A stretch of DNA of 64,000 nucleotides. Origin: Saprospiraceae bacterium. Lineage in GTDB: Bacteria; Bacteroidota; Bacteroidia; Chitinophagales; Saprospiraceae. The stretch spans positions 62,001 to 126,000 of the forward strand of contig JADKCF010000012.1 of assembly GCA_016714765.1 (NCBI GenBank), written 5' to 3'. How positions within the stretch are numbered: the first letter of the stretch is position 1; every line of letters starts with the position of its first letter. Below, piece by piece: positions 47,084 through 57,097 of the stretch. The translations under genes and the position numbers were made by a program. The notes under the pieces are model-generated. The model ran no database searches. It saw only the letters and a program-made list of their open reading frames with translations, and was not told the origin of the DNA.

Positions 47084-48493
47084 TTATACCATTTTTAGTT
47101 CTTTGGCTTTGGTCATCATAAATTTATAAGCTTCGTCGTAATTATTTTCGACTACACCATCCAATATTGCTTCTCTGATTGCTGTTTTCAGCAATCCCAC
47201 TTCACGGGACGGCGGCAATTTGAAAATGCGCATGATATCGTCGCCGGAGATGGGAGGTTGCCAGCTGCGCAAATGATCTTTTTCTTCGACTTCTTTTATT
47301 TTCTCCATGAGCACCTTGTAGTTCTCTTTGTATTTGCTCACTTTACCTTCATTTTTGGAGGTGATGTCAGCCTTGCACAAGGTCATCAGATCTTCGATAT
47401 CATCCCCTGCATCAAACAGTAATCTCCTCACTGCTGAATCTGAAATATTGTCATTGGTCAAAGCAATTGGTCTCAAATGCAGGAGTACAAGTTTTTGTAC
47501 ATATTTCATTTTTGAATCCATAGGAAGCTTCATTTTTTTAAAGATTCTAGGCACCATGGCGGCACCTAAAGCCTCATGACCATGAAATGTCCAACCCAGG
47601 TTGGCATCAAATCTTTTAGTAGGTGGTTTGGCAATATCATGCAGAATCGCTGCCCATCTCAACCAAAGGTTTTTTGTATCCTTACTTACATTTTCCAGTA
47701 CTTCCAGCGTATGGTAAAAGTTATCTTTGTGACCGATATTGTTTTTGATATCTACCCCTTGCAGAGATGCCATTTCGGGAAAAATGAGAGCCAGCAAACC
47801 TGAATCAAATAAAAGTTTAAAGCCTTTGGACGGTCTGTCTGCCAAGATGATTTTTTCCAGTTCAGTACTGATTCTTTCTCTGGATACTATATTTATTCTG
47901 TGTTTGTTTTTGATGATAGACTTGAAAGTTTTGGGTTCGATTTCAAAGTCAAGCTGGGTGGAAAACCTGATAGCTCGCATCATTCTTAGTGGGTCATCCG
48001 CAAAGGTTTTGTCCGGATCTAAAGGCGTTCGTATGATTTTATGTTCGAGATCGTAAAAACCATTGAATGAGTCAATAATCTTGCCGTAATCATCTTCATT
48101 AAGGCTTAAAGCTAATGAATTGATAGTAAAATCCCTTCTGTTTTGATCATCTTCGAGGGTACCATTCTCTACTGCAGGTTTACGTGAGTCCGCCTGGTAG
48201 GATTCTTTGCGAGCGCCTACGAACTCTATCTCCAGGTCTTTATGTCTGATCATTGCGGTACCAAATCTTTTATATACTGCTATGTAAGGCAAAGGTCTGA
48301 GTTTGGAAGCCAGCTTTTCAGCCAGCGCTATACCATCACCTACACAAACTACATCCAGATCCTTGGATTCTCTGGCCAGCAATCTGTCTCTCACATACCC
48401 CCCTACTACATAGACAGGTACTCCCAGTTCGTTGGCAGACAACTGGATAAGCTCGAATATTTTTCTTTCGTAAGGCTTAATATTAAATACCAT
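47084..48493 (-). CDS. cca: CCA tRNA nucleotidyltransferase with HD domain
   Basis: 469 residues. Class II nucleotidyltransferase core: VVGGYVRDRLL, the catalytic KDLDVVCVGDG (DxD), ENGTLEDDQNRRDFTINSLAL, DPLRMMRAIRFSTQLDFEIEP, and the HD domain with LHDIAKPPTKR in the C-terminal half. It adds or repairs the 3' CCA of tRNA; the HD domain is a phosphohydrolase in the E. coli form. Intact. 23 nt after dusB on the same strand. Confidence 0.95.
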   Translation of the reverse strand: MVFNIKPYERKIFELIQLSANELGVPVYVVGGYVRDRLLARESKDLDVVCVGDGIALAEKLASKLRPLPYIAVYKRFGTAMIRHKDLEIEFVGARKESYQADSRKPAVENGTLEDDQNRRDFTINSLALSLNEDDYGKIIDSFNGFYDLEHKIIRTPLDPDKTFADDPLRMMRAIRFSTQLDFEIEPKTFKSIIKNKHRINIVSRERISTELEKIILADRPSKGFKLLFDSGLLALIFPEMASLQGVDIKNNIGHKDNFYHTLEVLENVSKDTKNLWLRWAAILHDIAKPPTKRFDANLGWTFHGHEALGAAMVPRIFKKMKLPMDSKMKYVQKLVLLHLRPIALTNDNISDSAVRRLLFDAGDDIEDLMTLCKADITSKNEGKVSKYKENYKVLMEKIKEVEEKDHLRSWQPPISGDDIMRIFKLPPSREVGLLKTAIREAILDGVVENNYDEAYKFMMTKAKELKMV

Positions 48494-48516
48494 TCAGATT
48501 TATTTACGGTATCGGT

Positions 48517-49512
48517 TTATATTAGCAACAATGAATCCTGATAAAAATACTTTATTTCATCCAGTATTTCGTTGAGTATGGCTCCGTCCATCTCTGATAC
48601 TAGTCTGGCTCGGTATTCCTTTATCCCTGGCAAGTCTCTGAAATAGTTTGTATAGTGTCTTCTCATTTCTACTACTCCTACTCTTTCTCCTTTCCATTCT
48701 ATACTTTTCATAAGATGTTTTCTGGCTACTTCCACTCGTGCTTCTATGGTGGGTGGCTCAGGTATAGTACCATCCGCCAGATACTGTTTGATATCTCTGA
48801 ATATCCATGGATAACCGATGCTTGCTCGCCCTATCATGATGCCATCCACGCCATATCTTTCCTTGTACTCCTTTGCTTTTTGTGGTGTATCGATATCCCC
48901 ATTGCCAAAAATGGGAATATGTATCCTGGGATTGTTTTTTACTTTACCTATAAGGGACCAATCGGCCTCACCTTTATACATTTGTTTGCGGGTGCGACCA
49001 TGAATAGAAAGAGCCTGTATACCTATATCCTGAAGCCTTTCAGCTACTTCTTCTATATTGAGGGAATTTTCATCCCATCCAAGTCTCGTCTTGACAGTCA
49101 CCGGTAAAGATGTAGATTTGACTACTTTTTCGGTAAGCCTGATCATCTTGGGTATGTCCTGCAGTATGCCTGCCCCTGCCATTTTACACACTACCTTTTT
49201 GACAGGGCAACCAAAATTGATATCCAGCAATTCAGGCCGGGCAGCCTCTACGATCTCTGCAGCTTTGCCCATCGACTCTATTTCAGCACCGAAAATCTGG
49301 ATGCCAATCGGACGCTCTTCGTCATAGATATCCAGTTTTTGCACGCTCTTTCCTGCATCCCTGATCAATCCTTCTACAGAAATAAATTCGGTATACATCA
49401 GGTCGCTCCCCTGCTCTTTACAGACAGCTCTGAAAGGAGGATCACTGACATCTTCCATTGGTGCCAGTAAAAGGGGAAACTCGCCTATTTCAGTATTGCC
49501 GATTTTAACCAT
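48517..49512 (-). CDS. dusB: tRNA-dihydrouridine synthase B
   Basis: 331 residues. TIM barrel with FMN-binding and catalytic parts: LLAPMEDVSDPPFRAVCKEQG, DINFGCPVKKVVCKMAGAGILQDIP with the catalytic Cys in FGCPVKK or KMAGAG region, SIHGRTRKQMYKGEADW, FGNGDIDTPQKAKE and GRASIGYPWIFRDI. It reduces specific uridines in tRNA D-loops. First gene of the dusB-cca-HhH run. Confidence 0.95.
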   Translation of the reverse strand: MVKIGNTEIGEFPLLLAPMEDVSDPPFRAVCKEQGSDLMYTEFISVEGLIRDAGKSVQKLDIYDEERPIGIQIFGAEIESMGKAAEIVEAARPELLDINFGCPVKKVVCKMAGAGILQDIPKMIRLTEKVVKSTSLPVTVKTRLGWDENSLNIEEVAERLQDIGIQALSIHGRTRKQMYKGEADWSLIGKVKNNPRIHIPIFGNGDIDTPQKAKEYKERYGVDGIMIGRASIGYPWIFRDIKQYLADGTIPEPPTIEARVEVARKHLMKSIEWKGERVGVVEMRRHYTNYFRDLPGIKEYRARLVSEMDGAILNEILDEIKYFYQDSLLLI

Positions 49513-49533
49513 GTAGAATGTATTGTCTGTTTG

Positions 49534-50127
49534 TCAGAAATTATAACTTGCCCCAAACCAATATTCGACAACAGAACTTTGTATATCCTGTGCCTGCTGA
49601 TTTGCAATGTAAAGCAATTCAATGCCAAACTTCCATTTGCCGAATCCACTCGTATATCCAAGACCAATCAATGGATAATTCACTTTAGTGTCCTGGGTGA
49701 TGTACCGTATCTGGTAAGGGTCCGGATCTTTGGCATAGCCCATAAAAGCATATTCAGCCTGAAGATAGATCTGATTGGTAATTTTACCTCTTGCATACAA
49801 AAAGCCTCCTAAATCAAATATAGATGGATCCGGCCCCTGCACAGAAAACTGGTTATAAAACAATTTTAAACCAGCTCCTGCAGTAAACCTTTCGCTGAGT
49901 TTATAGCCTACATTGGCTTTGGTAGAAATTGTAAGGCCATTGAAAAATCCCAGGTTGCCAAATCTGATTTCAGGATTTATCTTTTCCATCAGTGAGACTT
50001 GTTCCGTTTTTTCTTTTTCTTTTTTTGATTTCTTGGAAGTTGTTTTCTTTCTAACCTGAGCATCTGCACTTGCTATAGAAATAAGAAGACAAAAAACCAT
50101 GGACAATAATAAAATAAAGTTCTTCAT
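49534..50127 (-). CDS. Small outer-membrane beta-barrel protein
   Basis: 197 residues. Signal peptide (MKNFILLLSMVFCLLISIASADAQ), a very Lys-rich linker (KKTTSKKSKKEKEKTEQ), then alternating strands (GNLGFFNGLTIS, AGAGLKLFYNQF, YLQAEYAFMGY, KFGIELLYIANQQ) with a final YWFGASYNF of barrel type. Function unknown. Confidence 0.8.
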   Translation of the reverse strand: MKNFILLLSMVFCLLISIASADAQVRKKTTSKKSKKEKEKTEQVSLMEKINPEIRFGNLGFFNGLTISTKANVGYKLSERFTAGAGLKLFYNQFSVQGPDPSIFDLGGFLYARGKITNQIYLQAEYAFMGYAKDPDPYQIRYITQDTKVNYPLIGLGYTSGFGKWKFGIELLYIANQQAQDIQSSVVEYWFGASYNF

Positions 50128-50250
50128 TGCATATATTCATTAATAGGCCAAAAGTACTTAAAAATTGCCATTGTGCTAATATAAATGTTATTTTTAACGA
50201 AAAATTAGGCTTGACTTAGAGGATAAATCTTATCTTTAGATAAATCCTTA

Positions 50251-50279
50251 TTGTGCAAATAATATTTTGAGTACCTTTG
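50251..50279 (+). promoter_or_regulatory. Bacteroidota-type promoter of the aminotransferase gene
   Basis: TTG (50251-50253) and TACCTTTG (50272-50279) are 18 nt apart, 36 nt before the ATG at 50316. Confidence 0.6.
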
Positions 50280-50315
50280 CACCAATTAAGTAAAACAATA
50301 AGATATCTGACAATT

Positions 50316-51523
50316 ATGAGTATTAATCCATCAAAAATGTTGTCTGTTAAAGTTCAGGCTATGGAAGAATCTGCCACCATCAGGATGGCACAAAAGCCAG
50401 AGACCTCGCTGCCAAAGGAGTTAATGTCATCAGTTTAAGTTTGGGTGAACCGGATTTTGATACACCAGAATTTATCAAAGAAGCAGCATATCAGGCACTT
50501 AAAAATGGAAATACAAAGTATACCCCGGTACCTGGCACAATGGATCTTCGCAAAGCGATCTGCGACAAATTTAAAGATGAGAACAATCTTCATTTTGACC
50601 CTTCTCAAATCGTAGTATCCAACGGAGCAAAACAAAGCATTGCAAATATCTGCCTGGCTACTCTCAATGAAGGGGATGAAGCTCTCATCCTGGCTCCATA
50701 CTGGGTATCATATGTGGAGATTGTAAAATTTGCAGGAGGCACTCCAGTTGTAGTAAGTGCCGGTATAGAGGATGATTTTAAGGTCAAAGCTGATCAGATA
50801 AAAGAGTCTATTACTGACAAAACGAAACTGCTGATATTTTCGTCACCATGCAATCCGACAGGTTCTGTCTATACTAAAGAAGAGCTCTCTGCCATAGCAG
50901 ACATCATTGCAGCCAATGGCCAGATACTTGTGGTGTCTGATGAAATCTACGAATATATCAATTTTACAGGTCAGCACGCAAGTATCGGCGCCTTTGACAG
51001 CATGAGAGATAAAACCGCCACTGTCAATGGATTTTCAAAGGGTTTTTCTATGACAGGTTGGAGACTGGGATACATGGGTGGACCAAAATGGTTAGCTGAT
51101 GCATGTAATAAAGTGCAGGGGCAAGTGACCTCCGGAGCAGCTTCTTTTAGCCAGGAGGCAGCAGCAGTGGCGCTAAGGTCAGAAAAAACAGAGGCTATAC
51201 GGATGAGAGATGCATTTTTGAGAAGAAGAGACCTCATTATTTCCAAACTGAAAGAAGTACCCGGGGTTAAAGTAAATCAACCACAAGGTGCCTTTTATGT
51301 CTTTCCTGATGTGAGCCACTATTTCGGAACATCCAATGGAAATGTCAGAATCAATAATGCTGATGATTTTTCGGAGGCGATGCTTACTGAAGCTCACGTA
51401 GGCACAGTATCAGGTGCTGCTTTTGGGAACGAAAACTGTATCAGACTTTCGTATGCAGCAGCTGATGAGGACCTGATAGAAGCAGTTTCCCGTATAAAAA
51501 AATGTCTCGCTTCTTTCAAATAA
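50316..51523 (+). CDS. aspC: PLP-dependent class I aminotransferase (aspartate type), frameshifted
   Basis: About 401 residues. Start MSINPSKMLSVKVQAMEESATIRMA from an ATG at 50316, with the frame broken in the four-A run at 50392-50395; one more base gives KARDLAAKGVNVISLSLGEPDFDTP. The PLP Lys is in VNGFSKGFSMTGWRLGY, with SSPCNPTGSVYTKEEL upstream and the FYVFPDVSHYF segment near the end. This is the Ib subgroup of aspartate/prephenate-type aminotransferases, which supply aspartate and oxaloacetate interconversion. Single gene with its own promoter. Confidence 0.93.
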
Positions 51524-51728
51524 TAGATGAACCGAAAATTTTCATCCTAAAGAGGTGAAAGAAATAGAGGTGTCTATATTCTATTGATTTGCAAGACAAA
51601 AGGTAATTCAGATGATAATAGAATGTAATTATTGTAAATTTTTTGTTAATAATTATTGGCAGAATAAAAACAAAATTGTACTTTTCGGATTGAACATAAT
51701 ATTTAATAACATTTAAATCGTTTCCAAC
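51524..51728 (+). other. Intergenic region without recognised feature
   Basis: 205 nt of AT-rich sequence between the aminotransferase and the small HTH gene. No open frame, hairpin or promoter I would defend. Confidence 0.6.
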
Positions 51729-51986
51729 ATGAATATCACATTTGATGAATTAAGAAAAATCAAACATGCACTTCCTACAGGTAGTGTCAGTAAAATTGCA
51801 TCAGAGTTAAATATAGAAGAACAAACAGTCAGAAATTATTTCGGAGCCAAAAAATATGAAAATGGTGAAGTCGTGGGTTGTCATATAGAACCCGGTCCAG
51901 ACGGAGGAATCGTACACCTGGATGATGATGTAATCTACAAAATTGCAAAAAGAATCATCGCTGAAACTCAACACATCGGTGTATGA
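51729..51986 (+). CDS. Small helix-turn-helix DNA-binding protein
   Basis: 85 residues. An N-terminal helix-turn-helix pattern (LPTGSVSKIASELNIEEQTVRNYF), then a Gly/Asp-rich loop (EPGPDGGIVHLDDD) and a helix (VIYKIAKRIIAET). Resembles a short DNA-binding protein widespread in Saprospiria-type genomes. No known family name; a regulatory or chromosome-associated role is likely. Followed by a strong terminator, so it is a single-gene transcript. Confidence 0.7.
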   Translation: MNITFDELRKIKHALPTGSVSKIASELNIEEQTVRNYFGAKKYENGEVVGCHIEPGPDGGIVHLDDDVIYKIAKRIIAETQHIGV

Positions 51987-52003
51987 TTGACTTTAAAAAA
52001 TGA

Positions 52004-52045
52004 AAAAAGAGGAGATTTTCAGCAGAATATCTCCTCTTTTTTTTT
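52004..52045 (+). terminator. Intrinsic terminator after the small HTH gene
   Basis: AAAAAGAGGAGAT (52004-52016) pairs with ATCTCCTCTTTTT (52029-52041), 12-nt loop, followed by a T-run. Confidence 0.85.
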
Positions 52046-52143
52046 CTATTTTTTTCTAACGGCAGATTTTAACATATTTATAAGATAATGTATCTGAAAC
52101 TTTTCAGACCTTTGTATCGTCTAATCATCAAACATAATCAATA

Positions 52144-52588
52144 ATGAAAATTTTTAATCTTACTCTTATCCTGGTAGCCTTTGTGATGACATCTATCATT
52201 TCTGTGACAGCTCAAACTAAAATTGCACCCAAATCAGTCACCAACGCTACTGCCAAACATCCAGGTGTACATATGACTTTCGAAAATGAACATCTCAACA
52301 TAGGAAAGGTAAAAAAAGGAGAAATTAAAAATTTGATTTCAGTTTTCGCAACACAGGCACAGATGTAATAGAGATCGACATTGCATCAGGTTGTGATTGT
52401 ACGACACTAGATTATCCTAAAAACAAAATCAAACCAGGGAAAAAGCAACGATTCATGTTACTTTTGATAGTGGTAAAAAGGAAGAATCTGAGACTGTAGA
52501 TGTAGACATATACTTAAAAAATCTAAACCCTAAAACTGGGCAAAGAATCCTCAAAATCGTAGATTATAAGTACGAACTAACTCATTGA
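52144..52588 (+). CDS. DUF1573-type periplasmic protein (frameshifted)
   Basis: About 148 residues joined. Signal peptide (MKIFNLTLILVAFVMTSIISVTAQ), then an immunoglobulin-like domain with GKVKKGEIKN, NFDFSFRNTGTDVIEI, SGCDCTTLDYPKNKIKPGKK and DSGKKEESETVDVDI. Pairs of Cys and the F-x-NxG pattern are typical of DUF1573. Two single-base breaks, each missing one base: in the T-run near 52332-52334 and in the A-run near 52440-52444. Function unknown. Confidence 0.8.
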
Positions 52589-52724
52589 TGAAGTTTTCTT
52601 TATAATGCAATTATTGTTCGCATATTAATTAATCATACCTTGCTCTCCTCTTCTCCTGGAGATCATGGGGCTTAGATTTTTATTTTAAGATTTTTTTTTT
52701 GGAAGGTGATACGTTACCTTGGGT

Positions 52725-53534
52725 CTATAATGTAATATGAGCGGCCATTTTTTGTTGCAATTCCATGGCTTTTCTTCTTACATCATTCTGGAAGTCAGTA
52801 CCTGACCCTGCGTATATGATATCCCTACTCGAATTGACTAATAAACCCATATCTGGGTTACGGCCACTCTTAACTACCATATCCAGGTCTCCTCCCTGAG
52901 CACCGATGCCCGGCACAAGAAAAAAATAATCCTGCGCCATGGCTCTGATGGTACCGAAAGAATCCGGATGGGTAGCTCCGATGACAAACATAAGATTATC
53001 AGGACGTCCCCATTCCTGTGCTTTACTTATGACTTTTTCATATAGGGGTATACCGTTGGAGTCTTTCATTTGCTGAAAATCATCACTGCCCTGATTGCTG
53101 GTCAGACCCAATAGTATGACCCATCTGTCGGTATACTCTAAAAAAGGTGAAACAGAATCTATACCCATATAAGGTGCCACAGTTACTGCATCAAAATCAA
53201 GATATTCGAAAAAAGTATCTGCATATTTTTTACTCGTATTTCCTATATCTCCTCTTTTAGCGTCTGCTATGGTGAACATAGATTGGGGTATATAGTCCAT
53301 TGTTTTTTCCAAAGACTGCCATCCCTTACGACCCAGGCATTCATAAAAAGCGATATTAGGTTTGTAAGCTACACAAAGATCGCTTGTAGCATCTATAATG
53401 GCCTTGTTGAATTCAAATATTGGGTCATCGTACTGAAGGAGATGAGCGGGTATTTTTTTCATATCGGGATCTAATCCCACGCACAAAAAACTTTTTTTGA
53501 CTACTATCTGATGGACAAGATGCTCTCTGGTCAT
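52725..53534 (-). CDS. pyrF: Orotidine 5'-phosphate decarboxylase (type 2)
   Basis: Last step of UMP synthesis. 269 residues: FLCVGLDPDMKKIP, the conserved active-site segment FTIADAKRGDIGNTSKKYADTFF with the catalytic Lys-Asp pair, and FLVPGIGAQGGDLDMVVKSG, the phosphate loop region. The longer type 2 form is common in Bacteroidota. Overlaps the upstream nfu gene by ATGA, so the two are translationally coupled. Confidence 0.95.
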   Translation of the reverse strand: MTREHLVHQIVVKKSFLCVGLDPDMKKIPAHLLQYDDPIFEFNKAIIDATSDLCVAYKPNIAFYECLGRKGWQSLEKTMDYIPQSMFTIADAKRGDIGNTSKKYADTFFEYLDFDAVTVAPYMGIDSVSPFLEYTDRWVILLGLTSNQGSDDFQQMKDSNGIPLYEKVISKAQEWGRPDNLMFVIGATHPDSFGTIRAMAQDYFFLVPGIGAQGGDLDMVVKSGRNPDMGLLVNSSRDIIYAGSGTDFQNDVRRKAMELQQKMAAHITL

Positions 53535-53794
53535 ACTGAAAAATAGCCATTGATGGCTTCAACGCTTTTGATCTCAGGAAGACGGGATTTGATGGCTTGT
53601 TCCACTCCTGCTCTCATAGTCATGGCTGACATAGAGCAATGTTCACAATTGCCCATCCATTTGATGCGGACGATGAGGTCTTCTGTGACCTCCACTAATT
53701 CGATATTGCCACCATCTACTTCCAGGTGTGGCCTGATCTCATCGAGGGCTATATTTACTTTTTCAAAAATGCTTGTCGGAGCGGCTGTTGTCAT
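53531..53794 (-). CDS. nfu: NifU-like C-terminal domain protein (Nfu)
   Basis: About 87 residues from the ATG at 53794 (MTTAAPTSIFEKVN); an upstream in-frame ATG gives an implausible extra nine residues. The NifU C-terminal domain is complete: ALDEIRPHLEVDGGNIELVEV, then the CxxC cluster site MGNCEHCSMSAMTMRAGVEQAIKS. It carries Fe-S clusters to apoproteins. Upstream by 76 nt is mrp, another Fe-S carrier, and it is coupled to pyrF. Confidence 0.92.
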   Translation of the reverse strand: MTTAAPTSIFEKVNIALDEIRPHLEVDGGNIELVEVTEDLIVRIKWMGNCEHCSMSAMTMRAGVEQAIKSRLPEIKSVEAINGYFSV

Positions 53795-53870
53795 GATGCA
53801 AAGATAAGTGATTTCAGGCATTATTTTTCATTGTGCATACAAAAATATAATGCCCGTTAAAAAAAATAAA

Positions 53871-54961
53871 TCAATGTTCCACCTTAACGATTCTTGTAGG
53901 TTCATGAAGTTGATGTCTCAAATTCACCTGCTTAACAGTATTTTGAGCCAGTTTCCTAAATACCTCCTTCAGGGGGTGATCAGTTTGTGCTGCTGCCGGT
54001 AGCCCTGCATCTCCGGATTCTCTCACACTTTGTACTATAGGTATCTGTGCGAGCATTTCTACTCCTGCCAGGTTCGAAAGCGTAGTGCCCCCTCCTTTTC
54101 CAAAAATATAGTACTTATTATCAGGAAGTTCAGCAGGCGTAAACCAACTCATATTTTCGACTACCCCAAGGATAGGTACATTGACGTTGTCGAGTAAAAA
54201 CATATTCATTGCCTTGACCGCGTCGATGACAGCTACTTCCTGAGGTGTTGTGACCATGATGGCTCCGGTGACCGGTACGGTTTGGACTAGTGTAAGTTGG
54301 ATATCTCCGGTGCCAGGAGGTAAGTCGATGACCAGATAATCCAAATCAGGCCACAGACAATCCTGAATGAACTGCCGCAAAAGTCCTCCTAATCTGGGAC
54401 CCCGAAGTACCACTGCCTGCTCAGGTTCTACTATAAATCCGATAGAAATCACATGACTCCATGTGCGTAGAGGGGTATGATTTTGTGCTTGCCGTACAGA
54501 AGCTCTACTTTAGGTCGTTGTCCCTGCAGGCCCATCATAGTGGGAATAGATGGACCATAAAGATCTGCATCTATCAACCCTACTTTGTATCCTTCATTAG
54601 ATAGTGCAACGGCCAGATTGACGGCTACTGTAGACTTACCCACCCCACCTTTGCCGGAAGCCACAGCTATGACATTTTTTACCTGTGGCAACACGGAATC
54701 AGTGGATTCAGTTGCATCTGATTTAATTTTCAAATGAATGTGTACCTGAGCATCTGGATAAATGGCTGCGATTTCGCCCATACAGGCAAAGTTGAGGGAA
54801 GATTTCAAGTCGTTATCGTTGGACTTGAGAACTATTGAAAAAGAGATATTATTATCTTCTACCCTGAAATCTTCCACCATTCGTGCAGATACTATATCTC
54901 CTCCGGTTTTAGGATCTTTAACATTTCTGAGCGCCGCCAGTACGGCATTATGATCTATCAT
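53871..54961 (-). CDS. mrp: Mrp/ApbC family Fe-S carrier P-loop ATPase (frameshifted)
   Basis: About 364 residues. Start at 54961 (MIDHNAVLAALRNVKDPKTG). An N-terminal DUF59-like domain is followed by the deviant Walker A AVASGKGGVGKSTVAVNLA, GLIDADLYGPSIPTMMG, DYLVIDLPPGTGDIQLTL and VIDAVKAMNMF. The frame breaks at about 54450-54454: one missing G gives LYAHGVMVISIGFIVEPEQ. The family typically has a CxxC near the C-terminus; here I do not see it, only Cys-free sequence to the end, which is noteworthy but may reflect another break. It lies directly upstream of nfu. Confidence 0.92.
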
Positions 54962-55104
54962 TTTATTACTTTTGAAACTTTGTATGATGCAAAGTAAAGC
55001 AGAAATTACATGCAATTGTTCAATATCTCAGGCAAGTAATTAAAAATATAGCTGAAAAAGATTATTTTTGCTCCCGAAATAGGAAAGATTGACTATTTAC
55101 ATCC

Positions 55105-57093
55105 ATGAACGTATACAGAAACATTAAAGAACTTCCGGACTTTAAAAATGGAGTCATTACCATAGGATCATTTGACGGAGTACACACTGGTCATCAGAAA
55201 ATATTAAAAAGAGTACAGTCCCTTGCTGAGGAAATAGATGGCGAAAGTATAGTAGTTACATTCTACCCCCACCCCAGAAGTGTGGTAGATTCGTCAGATA
55301 AAGATATGAATGTGCTCAATACTCTAGACGAAAAACTGAGATTACTAGATCAATGGGGAATAAAAAATGTAGTGGTAGTACCCTTTTCTTTTGAGTTTTC
55401 TAGGCAGTCACCTCGGGAATATGTAGAAAAATTTATCATTGCCACCTTTCATCCCAAATATGTAGTGATTGGTTATGATCATAAATTTGGCCTCAACAGG
55501 TCAGGAGATATCAGCCTTTTCAGGGAATACGAAGCCAAAAACTACTTTAAGGTCATAGAAATACCACGTCAGGATATAGAGGATATCGGAATCAGCAGCA
55601 CCAAGATTAGAAAGGCACTCATGTCAGGGGATATAGACGAAGCCAATCTTTTTTTAAATCAACCTTACATCCTTACCGGAAAAGTCGTTCACGGTGATAA
55701 ACTGGGCAGCAAACTGGGTTATCCGACAGCCAATCTGCTGATCAACGAGAAAGACAAGCTCATTCCAATCGAAGGCGTTTATGCAGTAAGAATAGAGATA
55801 GAACGTCAGACATTCGAAGGGATGATGTACATTGGAAAACGGCCGACTGTATCCACGCAGGCTGATGTCAATATCGAAATCAATATTTTTGATTTCAATC
55901 AAAATATTTATGATAAAACAATCCGAATTGAGATTTTGAAATTTCTCCGTAAGGACATTAAGTTTCAATCACTGGAAGAACTTAAAAGCCAACTTGCACT
56001 TGATGAAAAAAATGCTCATGTTGCTCTGGAATCTTTAAACAGTCAAAAGAAAAAGGAATCAAAAATAACCATTGCAGTTTTAAATTACAATGGCGTGGAG
56101 CTACTCGAATCTTACCTCCCAATGTTGGAGTATTCGTCATCAAGATATGAATTCGACATACTGGTGATAGACAATAAATCTGATGATTTGTCAGTGGATT
56201 TTATCAAGGAGTGGTATCCTGAAATAAAAATAGCTGAATTGTCAAAAAACTATGGCTTTGCTGAAGGATATAATAAAGGCCTGAAAAATGTGGATACAGA
56301 GTATGTAGTCATCATCAACTCAGATGTGCTGGTATCCGAAAACTGGCTGGATCCTATCATAGATAAGATGGAGTCCGAAAAACACCTGGCTATAGCACAA
56401 CCTGCAATCTTGTCGCTTGAAAACCGAAAGTCCTTCGAGTATGCCGGAGCAGCAGGTGGATATCTGGACATACTTGGTTATCCTTTTTGCAGGGGCAGGG
56501 TTTTTGATCATGTAGAGCTCAATGAAAACCAATACAATAATTCCACAGAAATATTTTGGGCCAGTGGAGCTACCATGGTTTGCAGAACCCGGCTGTTTAA
56601 AAACCTGGGAGGGTTTGATGGTGGTTTTTTTGCACATCAGGAAGAGATAGACCTCTGCTGGCGAGCTAAAAATGCAGGATACAGTATTAAATGCATACCT
56701 GATGGAAAGGTGTATCATCTGGGAGGAGGTACACTGGATTATCAGAATCCCCGCAAGGACTTTTTAAATTTCAGAAACAATCTATACCTGCTCACCAAGA
56801 ACGAAAACCTCAGTAAACTACTTTGGCTGATTCCTGCTAAACTACTATTGGATGGCATAGCCGGGTTAAAATTTTTATGGAACAGAAAACCAGAATCTAC
56901 CCTGTCAGTCATCAGGGCACATATGTCTTTTTACCTACATTTGCCATTGGTATTCGAAAGACGCAATAAAGAACATGCTTGGATACAACAATGCAGAGTA
57001 AACCCGCCCAATACAAACGGCAGGTACATGGGCTCAATTGTGTGGAATTACTTTGTGGAAGGCAAAAAAACCTTCAAGGACCTCAAATTCTAA
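55105..57093 (+). CDS. ribF: Fusion of bifunctional riboflavin kinase/FAD synthetase and GT2 glycosyltransferase
   Basis: 662 residues. Residues 1-180: FMN adenylyltransferase with GSFDGVHTGHQK (21-32) and SSTKIRKAL; about 185-308: riboflavin kinase with GDKLGSKLGYPTANL and GVYAVRI. A lysine-rich linker (about 309-320) leads to a GT2 domain: LNYNG (about 327), VIDNKSDD, NYGFAEGYNKG, the DxD-like INSDVLV (about 403) and HQEEIDLCWR (about 512), ending in a hydrophobic stretch. The frame is open throughout. In this region other frames offer only one ATG, out of frame and quickly stopped, so the glycosyltransferase has no obvious start of its own. Confidence 0.85.
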   Translation: MNVYRNIKELPDFKNGVITIGSFDGVHTGHQKILKRVQSLAEEIDGESIVVTFYPHPRSVVDSSDKDMNVLNTLDEKLRLLDQWGIKNVVVVPFSFEFSRQSPREYVEKFIIATFHPKYVVIGYDHKFGLNRSGDISLFREYEAKNYFKVIEIPRQDIEDIGISSTKIRKALMSGDIDEANLFLNQPYILTGKVVHGDKLGSKLGYPTANLLINEKDKLIPIEGVYAVRIEIERQTFEGMMYIGKRPTVSTQADVNIEINIFDFNQNIYDKTIRIEILKFLRKDIKFQSLEELKSQLALDEKNAHVALESLNSQKKKESKITIAVLNYNGVELLESYLPMLEYSSSRYEFDILVIDNKSDDLSVDFIKEWYPEIKIAELSKNYGFAEGYNKGLKNVDTEYVVIINSDVLVSENWLDPIIDKMESEKHLAIAQPAILSLENRKSFEYAGAAGGYLDILGYPFCRGRVFDHVELNENQYNNSTEIFWASGATMVCRTRLFKNLGGFDGGFFAHQEEIDLCWRAKNAGYSIKCIPDGKVYHLGGGTLDYQNPRKDFLNFRNNLYLLTKNENLSKLLWLIPAKLLLDGIAGLKFLWNRKPESTLSVIRAHMSFYLHLPLVFERRNKEHAWIQQCRVNPPNTNGRYMGSIVWNYFVEGKKTFKDLKF

Positions 57094-57097
57094 TGCA

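Noticed and set aside
56003..56038. ATG at 56003 as the start of a separate glycosyltransferase
   Set aside because: It is out of frame with the glycosyltransferase domain and meets a stop after 11 codons.
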